NCBI RefSeq assembly: GCF_946885725.1
Contig: NZ_CAMPGZ010000036.1
Span: forward strand, 1 to 23,799
DNA: 23,799 bases
Direction of reading: 5' to 3'
DNA from: an uncultured Nocardioides sp.
GTDB lineage: Bacteria; Actinomycetota; Actinomycetes; Propionibacteriales; Nocardioidaceae
Position 1 is the first letter of the stretch. Each line of letters opens with the position of its first letter. The notes beneath the pieces were generated by a model. The model did no database searches and was not told the DNA's origin. It saw only the letters and a program-made list of their open reading frames with translations. Of this stretch, positions 1 to 9,822 are shown one piece after another. The position numbers and the translations under genes are program-made.

Positions 1-260
1 GGGGTGGGGTATCGAAGGCGTTATCCCCACTGGGGACAAAGCCTGTGGATGAATCACACGCGTGTCATTCGTGTGCACAGGCACGTCCACAGCCTGGGGA
101 GACCGGGGTCACGCAGACCAGGTCAGCCCAGGTCAGCCCAGGTCAGAGCGGTTTCAACGGCGAGCGCCGACCACCGGGGCACTGCCGCCGAGCGACAGGT
201 TCTCGGCCACCCGGCCTCCGACGAGCGCGGGCGGGCGGGGGGCGGCGCGTCCGGAGCGGG
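1..260. other. Gene-free left edge with DnaA-box-like sequences
   Basis: I see no credible gene here; the open frames have no recognisable product and no convincing ribosome binding site. The first 95 bases contain TTATCCCCA (20-28), TGTGGATGA (44-52) and CGTCCACAG (84-92), each resembling the 9-mer bound by DnaA with one or two mismatches. A 10-bp tandem repeat follows at 118-146. From about 150 to the crgA stop at 261 the sequence is GC-rich and unremarkable. It lies downstream of crgA, so it could also contain the crgA transcription end, but I see no clear terminator. Confidence 0.5.
118..146. repeat. 10-bp tandem repeat, three copies
   Basis: The unit CCAGGTCAGC occurs twice in full and a third time lacking its last base (118-127, 128-137, 138-146), with no mismatches. 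The period of 10 bp is close to one helical turn, so the copies would face the same side of the DNA. No function is known to me. Confidence 0.85.
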
Positions 261-698
261 TTACTCCCAGCGCGTGGCGTAGACGAAGCCGACGGCCATG
301 AAGCCGATACCGACGACCAGGTTGTACTGGCCGAGGTTGCGCATCAGCGGGATGTCGAAGTCGCTGCCGGTCATGTAGTAGACGACGATCCAGATCAGGC
401 CGAGCAGGAAGCAGCCGAGCATCCCGATGACCACACCGCGGCCGCGGCCCAGCGGCGTGGCGGGGTTGGCGGCGATGGCGAGCCCGAGGAACACCAGCAC
501 GAAGCCGATCAGGAAGTTCCAGCGCCCGAGGTCGCCCATCCAGGTCAGCGCCGTGCCGTCCTGGGCGACGTTGATGTAGACGACCATCCAGGCGATGCCG
601 ACCGCGGCCAGCAGCGCGGCCACCACGGTCCGGACGACGGAGACGTCCCCGGCCGCGTCGGTGACGGCGGGCTTGTTGCGGGCGGGGCGCTGCGACAC
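261..698 (-). CDS. crgA: Cell division protein CrgA, tandem-duplicated form
   Basis: CrgA is a small membrane protein of the actinobacterial divisome that interacts with FtsZ and penicillin-binding proteins. The usual protein has about 85-95 residues and two membrane helices. This one has 145 residues and two CrgA-like units: residues 26-76 (WMVVY, then LTWMGDLGRWN) and 89-142 (WIVVY, then LMRNLGQYN, ending ATRW). That predicts four membrane helices. The N-terminal lysine-rich segment of classical CrgA is reduced to SQRPARNKP. I chose the GTG at 698 because AAGGAG lies 8 bases upstream and the longer frame has no family similarity. It is divergent from the DUF881 gene, as in M. tuberculosis Rv0011c/Rv0012. 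Confidence 0.93.
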   Translation of the reverse strand: MSQRPARNKPAVTDAAGDVSVVRTVVAALLAAVGIAWMVVYINVAQDGTALTWMGDLGRWNFLIGFVLVFLGLAIAANPATPLGRGRGVVIGMLGCFLLGLIWIVVYYMTGSDFDIPLMRNLGQYNLVVGIGFMAVGFVYATRWE

Positions 699-758
699 GC
701 GGGAGCTCCTTGCTGCTGACGGTGGTGCTGGCCGGCCCGGCTGTTGGCGGGCCTCGGC

Positions 759-765
759 TAGCGTA
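759..765. promoter_or_regulatory. Possible shared -10 element of divergent promoters
   Basis: TAGCGTA lies in the 105-bp gap between crgA and the DUF881 gene. Read on plus it gives TAGCGT, and on minus TACGCT; both fit the TANNNT pattern common for actinobacterial -10 boxes. The start codons would be about 40-60 bases downstream in each direction. No convincing -35 box is seen on either side. Confidence 0.35.
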
Positions 766-803
766 GTCGGCACAGCTCCCGCGCACGAAAGCACACTCCG
801 TCC

Positions 804-1622
804 ATGCCGGACCCACTCGACCGCCCCCAGCCCGCGCCCCGCGGCGACTGGCGCTCGTGGCTGCGCGGCGGCCGGTCGGTGAGCTGGCGCGCGGCGGCAC
901 CGGTCGTGATGGCGATCGCCGGCACGCTGTTCGTGACCAGCTGGGTGAGCTCGGCTGGTGAGGACCTCCGGGCCGGCCGGTACGACAACCTGCCGGGTCT
1001 GGCCGCGGCGCAGGCGCGTGAGCTCGAGAGCCTGCGCGACGAGCAGGAGCGGCTCTCCGCCGAGGTGGACGAGCTGACCGAGGACCTGTCGACCTCGATC
1101 GGCGCGCGCGAGGCGCAACAGGAGGCGCGGGCGGCCGAGCGCCCGGCCGGCATGGATCCGGCCCGTGGCCCCGGCGTGCAGATCACGCTGGCCGACGCGC
1201 CCGACGCGGTCGAGGACACCGTGACCGACAACGCCAACAACCTCGTCGTGCACCAGCAGGACATCCAGGCGGTGGTAAACGCGCTGTGGGCCGGAGGTGC
1301 CGAGGCGATGACGATCCAGGACCAGCGCGTGGTGTCGACGACCGGGATCCGCTGCGTCGGCAACACCGTGGTCCTGCACGACGTGCCCTACGCCCCGCCG
1401 TACGTCATCCGCGCGATCGGCCCGACCGACCAGATGCTGGCGAGCGTCAACGAGAGCCCCTTCATCGGCTTCTACCTCGAGGCGGTCGCCGCCTACCAGC
1501 TCGGCTGGGACGTCCAGGTCGTCGAGGACATGCAGCTGCCGGGGTACCGCGGCTCCATCGAGCTCGAGTACGCCCGGCCGGCGGCCAGCGGCACCGGCGA
1601 CCTGCCGGACGACCGCACCTGA
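804..1622 (+). CDS. DUF881 family membrane protein
   Basis: The product has 272 residues. A short cytoplasmic N-terminus precedes one membrane helix at about 33-50. A charged stretch at about 65-112 is likely coiled coil. The conserved DUF881 region follows, with GPGVQITLADAP at 122-133, NLVVHQQDIQAVVNALW at 146-162, and a C-terminal part near NESPFIGFY. The family is common in actinobacteria and Rv0012 occupies the same place beside crgA. Its function is not established; the coiled coil and location suggest a role at the division or growth site (inference). The ATG at 804 has no strong ribosome binding site but gives a normal-length protein. It converges on pknB with only 18 bases between the stops. 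Confidence 0.9.
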   Translation: MPDPLDRPQPAPRGDWRSWLRGGRSVSWRAAAPVVMAIAGTLFVTSWVSSAGEDLRAGRYDNLPGLAAAQARELESLRDEQERLSAEVDELTEDLSTSIGAREAQQEARAAERPAGMDPARGPGVQITLADAPDAVEDTVTDNANNLVVHQQDIQAVVNALWAGGAEAMTIQDQRVVSTTGIRCVGNTVVLHDVPYAPPYVIRAIGPTDQMLASVNESPFIGFYLEAVAAYQLGWDVQVVEDMQLPGYRGSIELEYARPAASGTGDLPDDRT

Positions 1623-1634
1623 CCGGCGCCGGTC
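1621..1634. repeat. 14-bp perfect palindrome between convergent stops
   Basis: GACCGGCGCCGGTC occupies most of the 18-base gap between the DUF881 stop and the pknB stop. It has no loop and no T tract, so it is not a standard intrinsic terminator, though it could impede elongation from either side. Confidence 0.6.
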
Positions 1635-1640
1635 CTCCCG

Positions 1641-3437
1641 CTACTCCTCGTCGGACTCCGGCGGCGGGGTCGTCGGCGTCTCGGACGGGATCGGCAGGTC
1701 CGTCTCCGACGGCTCCTCGGTCGGCGTCGGCTCCTCCTCCTCGGGAGGCTCGTAGCGCGAGACCGTGATCGTCACGGTCGTGCCCTGCGGCTGCCGCGAC
1801 CCGGGCGACGGGTCCTGCGACAGCACCTGCCCGGGCTCCGCCGGCGTCTCGGCGTCCTCCTCGACGTCGACGTCGAAGCCGGCCCTCTCCAGGCGGTTGC
1901 GGGCGGCGCCCTCCTGCAGGCCCACGACGTTCGGCACCGCACGTGGCCCGGTCGAGAACACGACGACCACGACGCTGTTGGCCTCCACGGAGGTGCCGGC
2001 CTCGGGGTCGGTGGAGAGCACGGTGTCGCGCTCCTCGTCGGACTGCTGCTTCTGGAACCGCACCCGGAGCCCGAGGTCCTCGAGCTCGGCCTGCGCGTCG
2101 AAGCGGTTGTCGCCGATCACCGACGGTACGACGACGTCGGGGTCGCCGGTGGAGACGGTGATGTCGATCTCGGAGCCCGGCGGCAGCATCGTCTGCGGGT
2201 CGGGGTCCTGCGCCATCACCAGGCCCTTGCGGAAGTCCGTCGACGCTTCCTTGTCGACTTTGCCGACCTCGAAGCCGGCGTCCTCGATCCGTTGCACGGC
2301 CTGCTTGCGGGTCAGGTCGACGACGTTGGGGACGGCGTTCTCCTCGGGGGCGGAGGAGAACAGCATCGGGCCGAAGAGCGCGGCGCCGACGAGCAGCGCG
2401 AGGATCGCGATCGCCGCAAGCACGAGCGGCCAGCGCTTGCGTTTCTCCTCCTCGCCCTCGTCCTCGCCCGCGCCCGTGAAGAGCGAGGTCGGCGCGTCGT
2501 CGGGGTCATCGGCGTACCCGCCCGCGAAGGCGGCTCCGCCACCCGCGACCGCGGGAGCGCTCACGGTCTGCCCGGCGAGGTAGCGCTCGATGTCGGCGCG
2601 CATCGCGGCGGCGGACTGGTAGCGGTCCTCGATCCGCTTGGCCAGTGCGTGCATGACGATGCGGTCGATCTCGGGCGGCAGGTCGGGGTCGAGCGTCGAC
2701 GGCGGCTGCGCAGGCTCGCGCACGTGCTGGTAGGCCACTGACACCGGGCTCTCGCCGACGAAGGGCGGGCGGCCGGTGAGCAGCTCGTAGAGCAGGCAGC
2801 CGGTGGAGTAGACGTCGCTGCGCGAGTCGACGGTCTCGCCGCGGGCCTGTTCCGGGGAGAGGTACTGCGCGGTCCCGACCACGGCCGCGGTCTGCGTCAT
2901 CGTCGACGACGAGTCGGCGACGGCGCGTGCGATGCCGAAGTCCATCACCTTCACGTCGCCCGACGGCGTCAGCATGACGTTGGCGGGCTTGATGTCGCGG
3001 TGCACGATGCCGGCGCGGTGGCTGTAGTCCAGCGCGGACAGCACGCCCGAGGTGATCTCGAGCGCGCGCTCGGGCAGGATCTTGCGCCCCTCGCGCAGGA
3101 TGTCGCGCAGCGTCCGGCCGGCGACGTACTCCATCACGATGTACGGCTGCGGGACCGGCTCCCCGTGCGGGCCCTCCTGGGTCATCTCCTCGCCGGTGTC
3201 GTAGACCGACACGATCGCGGGGTGGTTGAGGGACGCAGCGGACTGCGCCTCGCGGCGGAACCGGGCCTGGAACGTGGGGTCGCTGGCGAGGTCGGTGCGC
3301 AGGCGCTTGATCGCCACGACGCGGCCGAGCCGCGTGTCGATCCCCTTGCGCACCTCGGCCATGCCGCCGCGCCCGAGCAGCTCGCCGACCTCGTAGCGGC
3401 CGCCGATCAGGTGCTTGCCGTCCGGTCCGTTGCTCAC
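1641..3437 (-). CDS. pknB: Ser/Thr protein kinase PknB with three PASTA domains
   Basis: PknB is an essential-type membrane kinase that senses muropeptides/lipid II and phosphorylates cell-wall and division proteins. The 598-residue product has a kinase domain at about 15-285: glycine loop LGRGGMAEV, Lys44, Glu63, HRDIK with Asp148, DFG at 166-168, and an activation loop containing TQT (Thr181, Thr183) that matches the autophosphorylated TQT of mycobacterial PknB. A linker leads to one membrane helix at about 336-360. Three extracellular PASTA repeats follow (about 367-430, 434-497, 499-561), then a Pro/Glu/Ser tail. M. tuberculosis PknB has four PASTA domains. The start is GTG at 3437, four bases after the pknA stop, so translation is probably coupled. 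Confidence 0.97.
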   Translation of the reverse strand: MSNGPDGKHLIGGRYEVGELLGRGGMAEVRKGIDTRLGRVVAIKRLRTDLASDPTFQARFRREAQSAASLNHPAIVSVYDTGEEMTQEGPHGEPVPQPYIVMEYVAGRTLRDILREGRKILPERALEITSGVLSALDYSHRAGIVHRDIKPANVMLTPSGDVKVMDFGIARAVADSSSTMTQTAAVVGTAQYLSPEQARGETVDSRSDVYSTGCLLYELLTGRPPFVGESPVSVAYQHVREPAQPPSTLDPDLPPEIDRIVMHALAKRIEDRYQSAAAMRADIERYLAGQTVSAPAVAGGGAAFAGGYADDPDDAPTSLFTGAGEDEGEEEKRKRWPLVLAAIAILALLVGAALFGPMLFSSAPEENAVPNVVDLTRKQAVQRIEDAGFEVGKVDKEASTDFRKGLVMAQDPDPQTMLPPGSEIDITVSTGDPDVVVPSVIGDNRFDAQAELEDLGLRVRFQKQQSDEERDTVLSTDPEAGTSVEANSVVVVVFSTGPRAVPNVVGLQEGAARNRLERAGFDVDVEEDAETPAEPGQVLSQDPSPGSRQPQGTTVTITVSRYEPPEEEEPTPTEEPSETDLPIPSETPTTPPPESDEE

Positions 3438-3441
3438 TGCC

Positions 3442-4904
<1,463 letters not shown>

Positions 4905-4908
<4 letters not shown>

Positions 4909-6371
4909 TGGTTGATCACCGCCTCCATCACCGACTTCGCGATGGGTGCGGCCAGTCCGCCGCCGGAGATCAGGTCGTTGGCGACGCCGGCGTCCTCGAC
5001 GAGCACGGCCACGGCGACCTCGGGGTTGTCGGCGGGCGCGAACGACACGAACCACGCGTAGTTGGGCCGGTCGGCCTGGCTCTGCGCGGTGCCGGTCTTG
5101 CCGGCGACCTTGATGCCGGGGATCGCGGCCGGCGCGGCGGTGCCGTTGTCGACCGTCTCCACCATCATCTGGGTGAGGTCGCGCGCGGTCGACGAGCTCG
5201 TCGCGTCGCGGAACGGCTCGGGGTTGGTCTTGTCGAGCACCGAGAGGTCGGGGGCGCGCACCTCGTCGACGAGGTACGGCCGCATGACCGTGCCGCCGTT
5301 GGCGATCCCCGCGACGACCATCGCCATCTGCAGCGGGGTGGCGGCGACCTCGTACTGGCCGATGGCGGAGTACGCCGTCAGCGGGTCGTCCACGTCGGGC
5401 GGCGGGAACCGGCTCTCGGCCTGGCGGAGCAGGTCCTCGAGATAGACGTCGCCGAAGCCGAACTTCTCGGCCTGCTCGCGCAGCGCCTCGTCGCCGAGCT
5501 GCATGCCGATCGCGCCGAACGAGGTGTTGCAGGACTGCGACAGGGCGTGGGTGAGCGTGATCCGGTTGGTGCCGCAGATGCCGGTGGCGTAGTTGGGCAG
5601 GTCGCGGTCGGTCTGCGGCAGGTCGAGGGAGTCGCCGCCCTTGACCAGCGAGTCGGGCTGGTACTGGCCGCTCTCGAGCGCGGCCGCCGCGGTGACCAGC
5701 TTGAACGTCGACCCGGGTGGGTAGACCTCCTGGATCGCGCGGTTGGTCAGCGGCTTGTTCTCGGCGGCGAGCAGCCGCTCGCGGTTCTTCTGCACCTTGC
5801 CGAAGTCGTGCGAGGACAGCGCACCGGGGTTGAAGGTCGGGTTGGAGACCATCGCGAGGATCTTGCCGGTCGTCGGCTCCAGCGCGACCACCGCGCCCTC
5901 GGCCTGCGGGCCGAGGCTGCGCAGCCCGGCGAACGCGGCGTCCTGGGCGGCGGGGTCGACGGTGAGCTTGACCGACCCGCCCTTGGGCTGGGTGTTGCCG
6001 ACCAGGTCGACCACCCGGTTGACGAACAGCCGCGGGTCGGAGCCGGACAGGATCTCGTTCTGCGTGCTCTCGATGGCGTCGCGGCCGTAGGTGTAGGAGT
6101 AGTAGCCGGTCAGGTGGGCGTACTTGAACGGCTGGTTGTAGACGCGCTGGTACTTGTACTGGTCGTCGACCGGCACGCTCTCGGCGACGGCCTTGCCGCC
6201 GACGAGGATGGCGCCGCGCTTGCGGGAGTACTCCGCGTCCCGGACGCGCTTGTTGTCGTCGCGGGAGTTGAGGTCGTTGGCCTGGACGTACTGCAGGTAG
6301 GTCGAGTTCAGCAGCAGGCCGACGAACAGCAGCATGCAGACGATCGACATCGTCCGGATCGGCTTGTTCAC
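4905..6371 (-). CDS. pbpA: Class B penicillin-binding protein PbpA
   Basis: This is a D,D-transpeptidase that cross-links peptidoglycan, partnered with the adjacent SEDS glycosyltransferase. The 488-residue protein has an N-terminal membrane anchor at about 7-23, a short non-catalytic domain, and a transpeptidase domain from about 155. Catalytic motifs are complete: STFK at 221-224 (nucleophile Ser221), SCN at 280-282 and KTG at 425-427. Length matches mycobacterial PbpA. The GTG start at 6371 overlaps the rodA stop by four bases (GTGA), and its own stop overlaps the pknA start the same way, so the order rodA-pbpA-pknA is translationally linked. Confidence 0.97.
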
Positions 6372-7771
6372 AGCTTCACCACCTGGGTCGCGTCGTCCAT
6401 GCCGTCGCCCGTGCCGTCCTCGGTGAGGTCGGGCAGCGGGCGCCGGGCCTGGTCGGAGATCCGGAGCAGCAGGCCGATGATGAACCAGTTGGCGACCAGC
6501 GACGACCCGCCGTACGACAGGAACGGCGTGGTGAGACCGGTCAGCGGGATCAGCTTGGTGACGCCGCCGATGACGACGAAGACCTGCAGCGCGAAGACCA
6601 CGCCCAGACCGGTCGCGACCAGCTTGCCGAAGGCGTCACGGCAGACCAGGGCGGCGCGGAGCGCGCGTTCCACGATCAGGCCGTAGAGCACGATGATCGC
6701 CATCACGCCGGTCAGCCCGAGCTCCTCGCCGAGCGAGGCGACGATGAAGTCGGAGTAGGAGAACGGGATCAGCGTCGGGTCACCCTGGCCGAGTCCGCGG
6801 CCGACGAGGCCGCCCCAGGCCATGCCGTACATGCCCTGCACGATCTGGTAGCTGTTCACGTCCGGGTCGAACGGGTTGAGCCACGCGTCGACGCGGGCCT
6901 GGACGTGGCTGAAGAGCAGGAAGCCGACGTAGGCGCCGGCCGCGAACAGGGTGGCGCCGACGACGAGCCACCCGGGCCGTTCGGTGGCGACGTAGAGCAT
7001 CACCAGGAACAGGCCGAAGAACAGCAGCGACGAGCCCAGGTCGCGCTGGAAGACCAGCACGCCGAGGCTGACCAGCCACATCACCAGGATCGGGCCGAGG
7101 TCGCGGCCGCGGGGCAGGTCGATGCCGAGGAACCGGCGGCCGGCCAGCGCGAGCGCGTCGCGGTGCAGCACGAGGTAGCCCGCGAAGAAGATCACCAGCA
7201 TCACCTTGGCGACCTCGCCGGGCTGGAAGCTGAACCCGACGATGTTGATCCAGATGCGCGCGCCGTTGCGGGTCACGCCGATGACCGGCAGCAGCGGCAT
7301 CAGCAGCAGCACCAGCGCCGCGAGGCCGGAGGTGTAGGTGAACGCCTGCAGCCGGCGGTGATCGCGGACCAGCGCGAGCACGGCGATGAACAGCACCACG
7401 CCGAGCGTCATCCAGCGCAGCTGGTCGGGCGCGAAGGTGTTGGCGTCCTCGTCGGCGGCGAGGTTGGCCAGGTCGATCCGGTAGATCATCGCCAGACCGA
7501 TCCCGTTGAGGGCGGCGACGATCGGTAGCAGCACCGGGTCGGCGTACGGCGCGAGGTAGCGCACCGCGACGTGGCTGACGAGGCACAGCGCGGCCAGCCA
7601 GCCGCCGTATCCGACGATGTTCACCGGGATCTCGCCCTCGACGCCGAGGCCCACCGCGGCGTAGCCGCCGATGCCCACGACGAGGGCGAGCAGCAACAGG
7701 AACAGCTCGGCGCCGCGACGCCGGCGGTGCGTGAAGCCGGTCGGTACGGCGGTGAGGGGGTTGACGGTCAT
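6368..7771 (-). CDS. rodA: SEDS-family peptidoglycan glycosyltransferase (FtsW/RodA)
   Basis: SEDS proteins polymerise lipid II into glycan strands and work with a class B PBP. The product has 467 residues with about 10-12 hydrophobic segments. The catalytic aspartate is probably Asp244 in FQRDLGSS. Other family hallmarks are SFQPGEVAK (181-189), SDFIVASLGEELG (340-352) and PLTGLTTPFLSYGGSS (409-424). The N-terminal extension and acidic C-terminal tail (GTGDGMDD) are cytoplasmic. The ATG at 7771 overlaps the pstP stop as ATGA. The symbol rests on synteny with Rv0017c; by sequence alone FtsW and RodA are hard to separate. Confidence 0.95.
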   Translation of the reverse strand: MTVNPLTAVPTGFTHRRRRGAELFLLLLALVVGIGGYAAVGLGVEGEIPVNIVGYGGWLAALCLVSHVAVRYLAPYADPVLLPIVAALNGIGLAMIYRIDLANLAADEDANTFAPDQLRWMTLGVVLFIAVLALVRDHRRLQAFTYTSGLAALVLLLMPLLPVIGVTRNGARIWINIVGFSFQPGEVAKVMLVIFFAGYLVLHRDALALAGRRFLGIDLPRGRDLGPILVMWLVSLGVLVFQRDLGSSLLFFGLFLVMLYVATERPGWLVVGATLFAAGAYVGFLLFSHVQARVDAWLNPFDPDVNSYQIVQGMYGMAWGGLVGRGLGQGDPTLIPFSYSDFIVASLGEELGLTGVMAIIVLYGLIVERALRAALVCRDAFGKLVATGLGVVFALQVFVVIGGVTKLIPLTGLTTPFLSYGGSSLVANWFIIGLLLRISDQARRPLPDLTEDGTGDGMDDATQVVKL

Positions 7772-9327
7772 GGCGTCGGCTCCGCTCCGGGCGAGGCCTC
7801 CGGGGACGCCCCTTCCGACTCACTCGCCGATCCGCTGGGCGACGCGCTCGCCGAGGGGTCCTCGATGCACTCCGGTGGCCGGATCGTCGGGCTCGGCGAG
7901 GGCGACGGGGACTCGCTCTTGTCGTTCTTCTTCCCCGTCTTCTGCCGGCCGTCCTGCTTGTCCCCGTCCTTGTTCTTGGTGTTCTCGGTCGGCTCGTCCG
8001 TGGGCGTCGGCTCCGGCACCGGGCACTTGCGCGCCAGCTCGGTGAGCTGCCCGACGATCTCCTGCGCGTGGTTCTTGCTGTCGGCCGGGATGCCGGCGCG
8101 GACCTGGTCGAGCTGGAACTCCGGGAGTGCCTGGATGGGGACGTCCGTGCGCTCCGATACGGAGTGCAGCGTGACGCCGGGCAGGTCGGACTGGATGCCG
8201 CGGAAGATCGTGACACGGTCTGCGTCGACGGCGACGTAGTACTGCGTCTGGGTCCAGTTGTAGGCGAGGCGCCCTGCCAAGAAGACGAGCGCGAGCAGCG
8301 CGACCAGCACCAGGATCCGGCGCAGCCAGGCGAAGCGGCGCGGCGGGCGCGGGGCGTAGCGCAGCGCCTCGGGGTCGACCGGCCGGGACGCGTCGTGCGC
8401 ACCGTCGGCGACCACCGGCTCGAGCTCGCCGGTGTCGCCGCTGCGGTGGCCGCGGAAGAAGCTGCGCGGTCCGCCGGTGCCGGTGCGCCGCGGCTGCTCG
8501 GCGGCGGCGCCGACCAGCATCGGACCGGTCGTGACGGCCGCGGACGTCTCGGCGTCGTCGGCCGCCTCGCCCACCGGGACGACGTCGGCGACGACCGCGG
8601 TGATGTTGTCGGTGCTGCCGGCGTCGAGCGCGGCGCGGATCAGCTCGACCACGGCGAAGTCGACCGAGCCGGTGCCGAGAATGTCGGCGATGCGAGGCGG
8701 GTCGAGCACGCCGGAGACGCCGTCGCTGCACAGCAGGATGCGGTCGCCCGGGGCCAGCTCGACGTCGAAGAGGTCCGGGTCGGTCTCGTGCACGCCGTCG
8801 ACCGCGCGCAGGATCAGGTTGCGGTGCGGGTGGGTCCGGGACTCCTCCTCCGTGATGCGGCCCTCGTCGATGAGGGACTGCACGAAGGTGTGGTCCTTGG
8901 TGAGCTGCGCGATGGCGCCATCGCGCAGCAGGTAGCCGCGGCTGTCGCCGACGTGCCCGACGGTCAGCCGGGTGCCGTCGAAGATCGCGGCGGTGACGGT
9001 GGTGCTGGTGCCGTCGAGCTCGGGGTCGTGCTCGACGAGCTCGGCGAGCCGGTCGTGGGTGCGGTGGATCGCCCCGGCCAGCGCCTCGTGGGCACCCTCC
9101 CCCTCGGCCAGCTCGGGGGTGTCCAGGCGCCGCAGGATCTGTACGGCGGTGGAGCTGGCGATGTCGCCACGCGCGGCGCCGCCGACGCCGTCGGCGATGA
9201 GCAGGAGGTTCGGTCCGGCGTAGCCGGAGTCCTGGTTGTCCTTGCGCACCCGGCCGACGTCGGACAGGGCGGCGTACCTGAGCCGGTACCGGCCCAGCGC
9301 ACTCTGCTGCGAGGTGTCGTCGGTCAT
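7768..9327 (-). CDS. pstP: PP2C-family Ser/Thr phosphatase PstP
   Basis: PstP dephosphorylates PknA, PknB and their substrates. The 519-residue protein has a PP2C domain at about 15-250: DNQDS at 30-34, ADGVGG at 45-50, GHVGDSR at 124-130, SDGVSG at 201-206 and DN at 240-241, which supply the metal-binding aspartates. A linker is followed by one membrane helix at about 336-352 after a basic stretch. The extracellular part contains Cys435 and Cys487, a Lys/Asp/Asn-rich segment and a long Ser/Pro/Glu tail of low complexity. The 4-base overlap with rodA and the 9-base gap from fhaB place it mid-operon. Confidence 0.97.
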   Translation of the reverse strand: MTDDTSQQSALGRYRLRYAALSDVGRVRKDNQDSGYAGPNLLLIADGVGGAARGDIASSTAVQILRRLDTPELAEGEGAHEALAGAIHRTHDRLAELVEHDPELDGTSTTVTAAIFDGTRLTVGHVGDSRGYLLRDGAIAQLTKDHTFVQSLIDEGRITEEESRTHPHRNLILRAVDGVHETDPDLFDVELAPGDRILLCSDGVSGVLDPPRIADILGTGSVDFAVVELIRAALDAGSTDNITAVVADVVPVGEAADDAETSAAVTTGPMLVGAAAEQPRRTGTGGPRSFFRGHRSGDTGELEPVVADGAHDASRPVDPEALRYAPRPPRRFAWLRRILVLVALLALVFLAGRLAYNWTQTQYYVAVDADRVTIFRGIQSDLPGVTLHSVSERTDVPIQALPEFQLDQVRAGIPADSKNHAQEIVGQLTELARKCPVPEPTPTDEPTENTKNKDGDKQDGRQKTGKKNDKSESPSPSPSPTIRPPECIEDPSASASPSGSASESEGASPEASPGAEPTP

Positions 9328-9336
9328 CAGCGGCGG

Positions 9337-9822
9337 CTACTTGCGGAGCTCGAGCGTGGTCTTGCCGATGCGGACCTGGGTGCCGAGCGTGAGAGTCGTG
9401 GGCTGGGTGAGCCGGGTCGAGCCGATGTAGGTGCCGTTGGTGGAACCGAGATCCTCGATGAACCACTGGTCGCCCGAGCTGGCGATGCGGGCGTGCCGGG
9501 TCGACACGTAGTCGTCGTCGAGCCGGATCTGGGCGTCGCTCCCGCGCCCGATGAGCAACGGGGCCAGGTCGAGCGAGATCGTCTCGCCGGCGTTGGCCCC
9601 CTCGGTGATCGCGACGTGCGTCGGTGCGCCCCGCGGTCTGCGCATCGGCTTGTTGCGCGCCTGCTTGCGGGCCGCCCGTTCGGCCCGGCGGTCGGCGCGC
9701 GGGGTCGACTCCACCCGGGCGCCGAACATGTCGGAGCGCACGACCGAGATCGCCGAGAGCACGAAGATCCACAGGATCGCCAGGTAGGCGAAGCGGATCA
9801 GCATCAGCGTCAGCTCAGACAT
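9337..9822 (-). CDS. fhaB: FHA-domain membrane protein FhaB (FipA type)
   Basis: This is a phosphothreonine-reading protein linked in mycobacteria to division through FtsZ and FtsQ. The 161-residue product has a membrane helix at about 9-28, an Arg/Lys-rich linker (42-64) and a C-terminal FHA domain at about 68-161. Phosphopeptide-contact positions are intact: GRG at 92-94, Ser107 and RH in STRH, and GSTNGTY at 126-132. I chose the ATG at 9822, which overlaps the end of fhaA by 8 bases; the longer frame upstream is fhaA in another frame. The TAG stop precedes pstP by 9 bases. Confidence 0.95.
   Translation of the reverse strand: MSELTLMLIRFAYLAILWIFVLSAISVVRSDMFGARVESTPRADRRAERAARKQARNKPMRRPRGAPTHVAITEGANAGETISLDLAPLLIGRGSDAQIRLDDDYVSTRHARIASSGDQWFIEDLGSTNGTYIGSTRLTQPTTLTLGTQVRIGKTTLELRK

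Noticed and set aside
7820..9772. 650-codon minus frame across pstP and fhaB
   Set aside because: It is in a different frame from the two recognised genes, is Arg/Ala-rich and has no family similarity.
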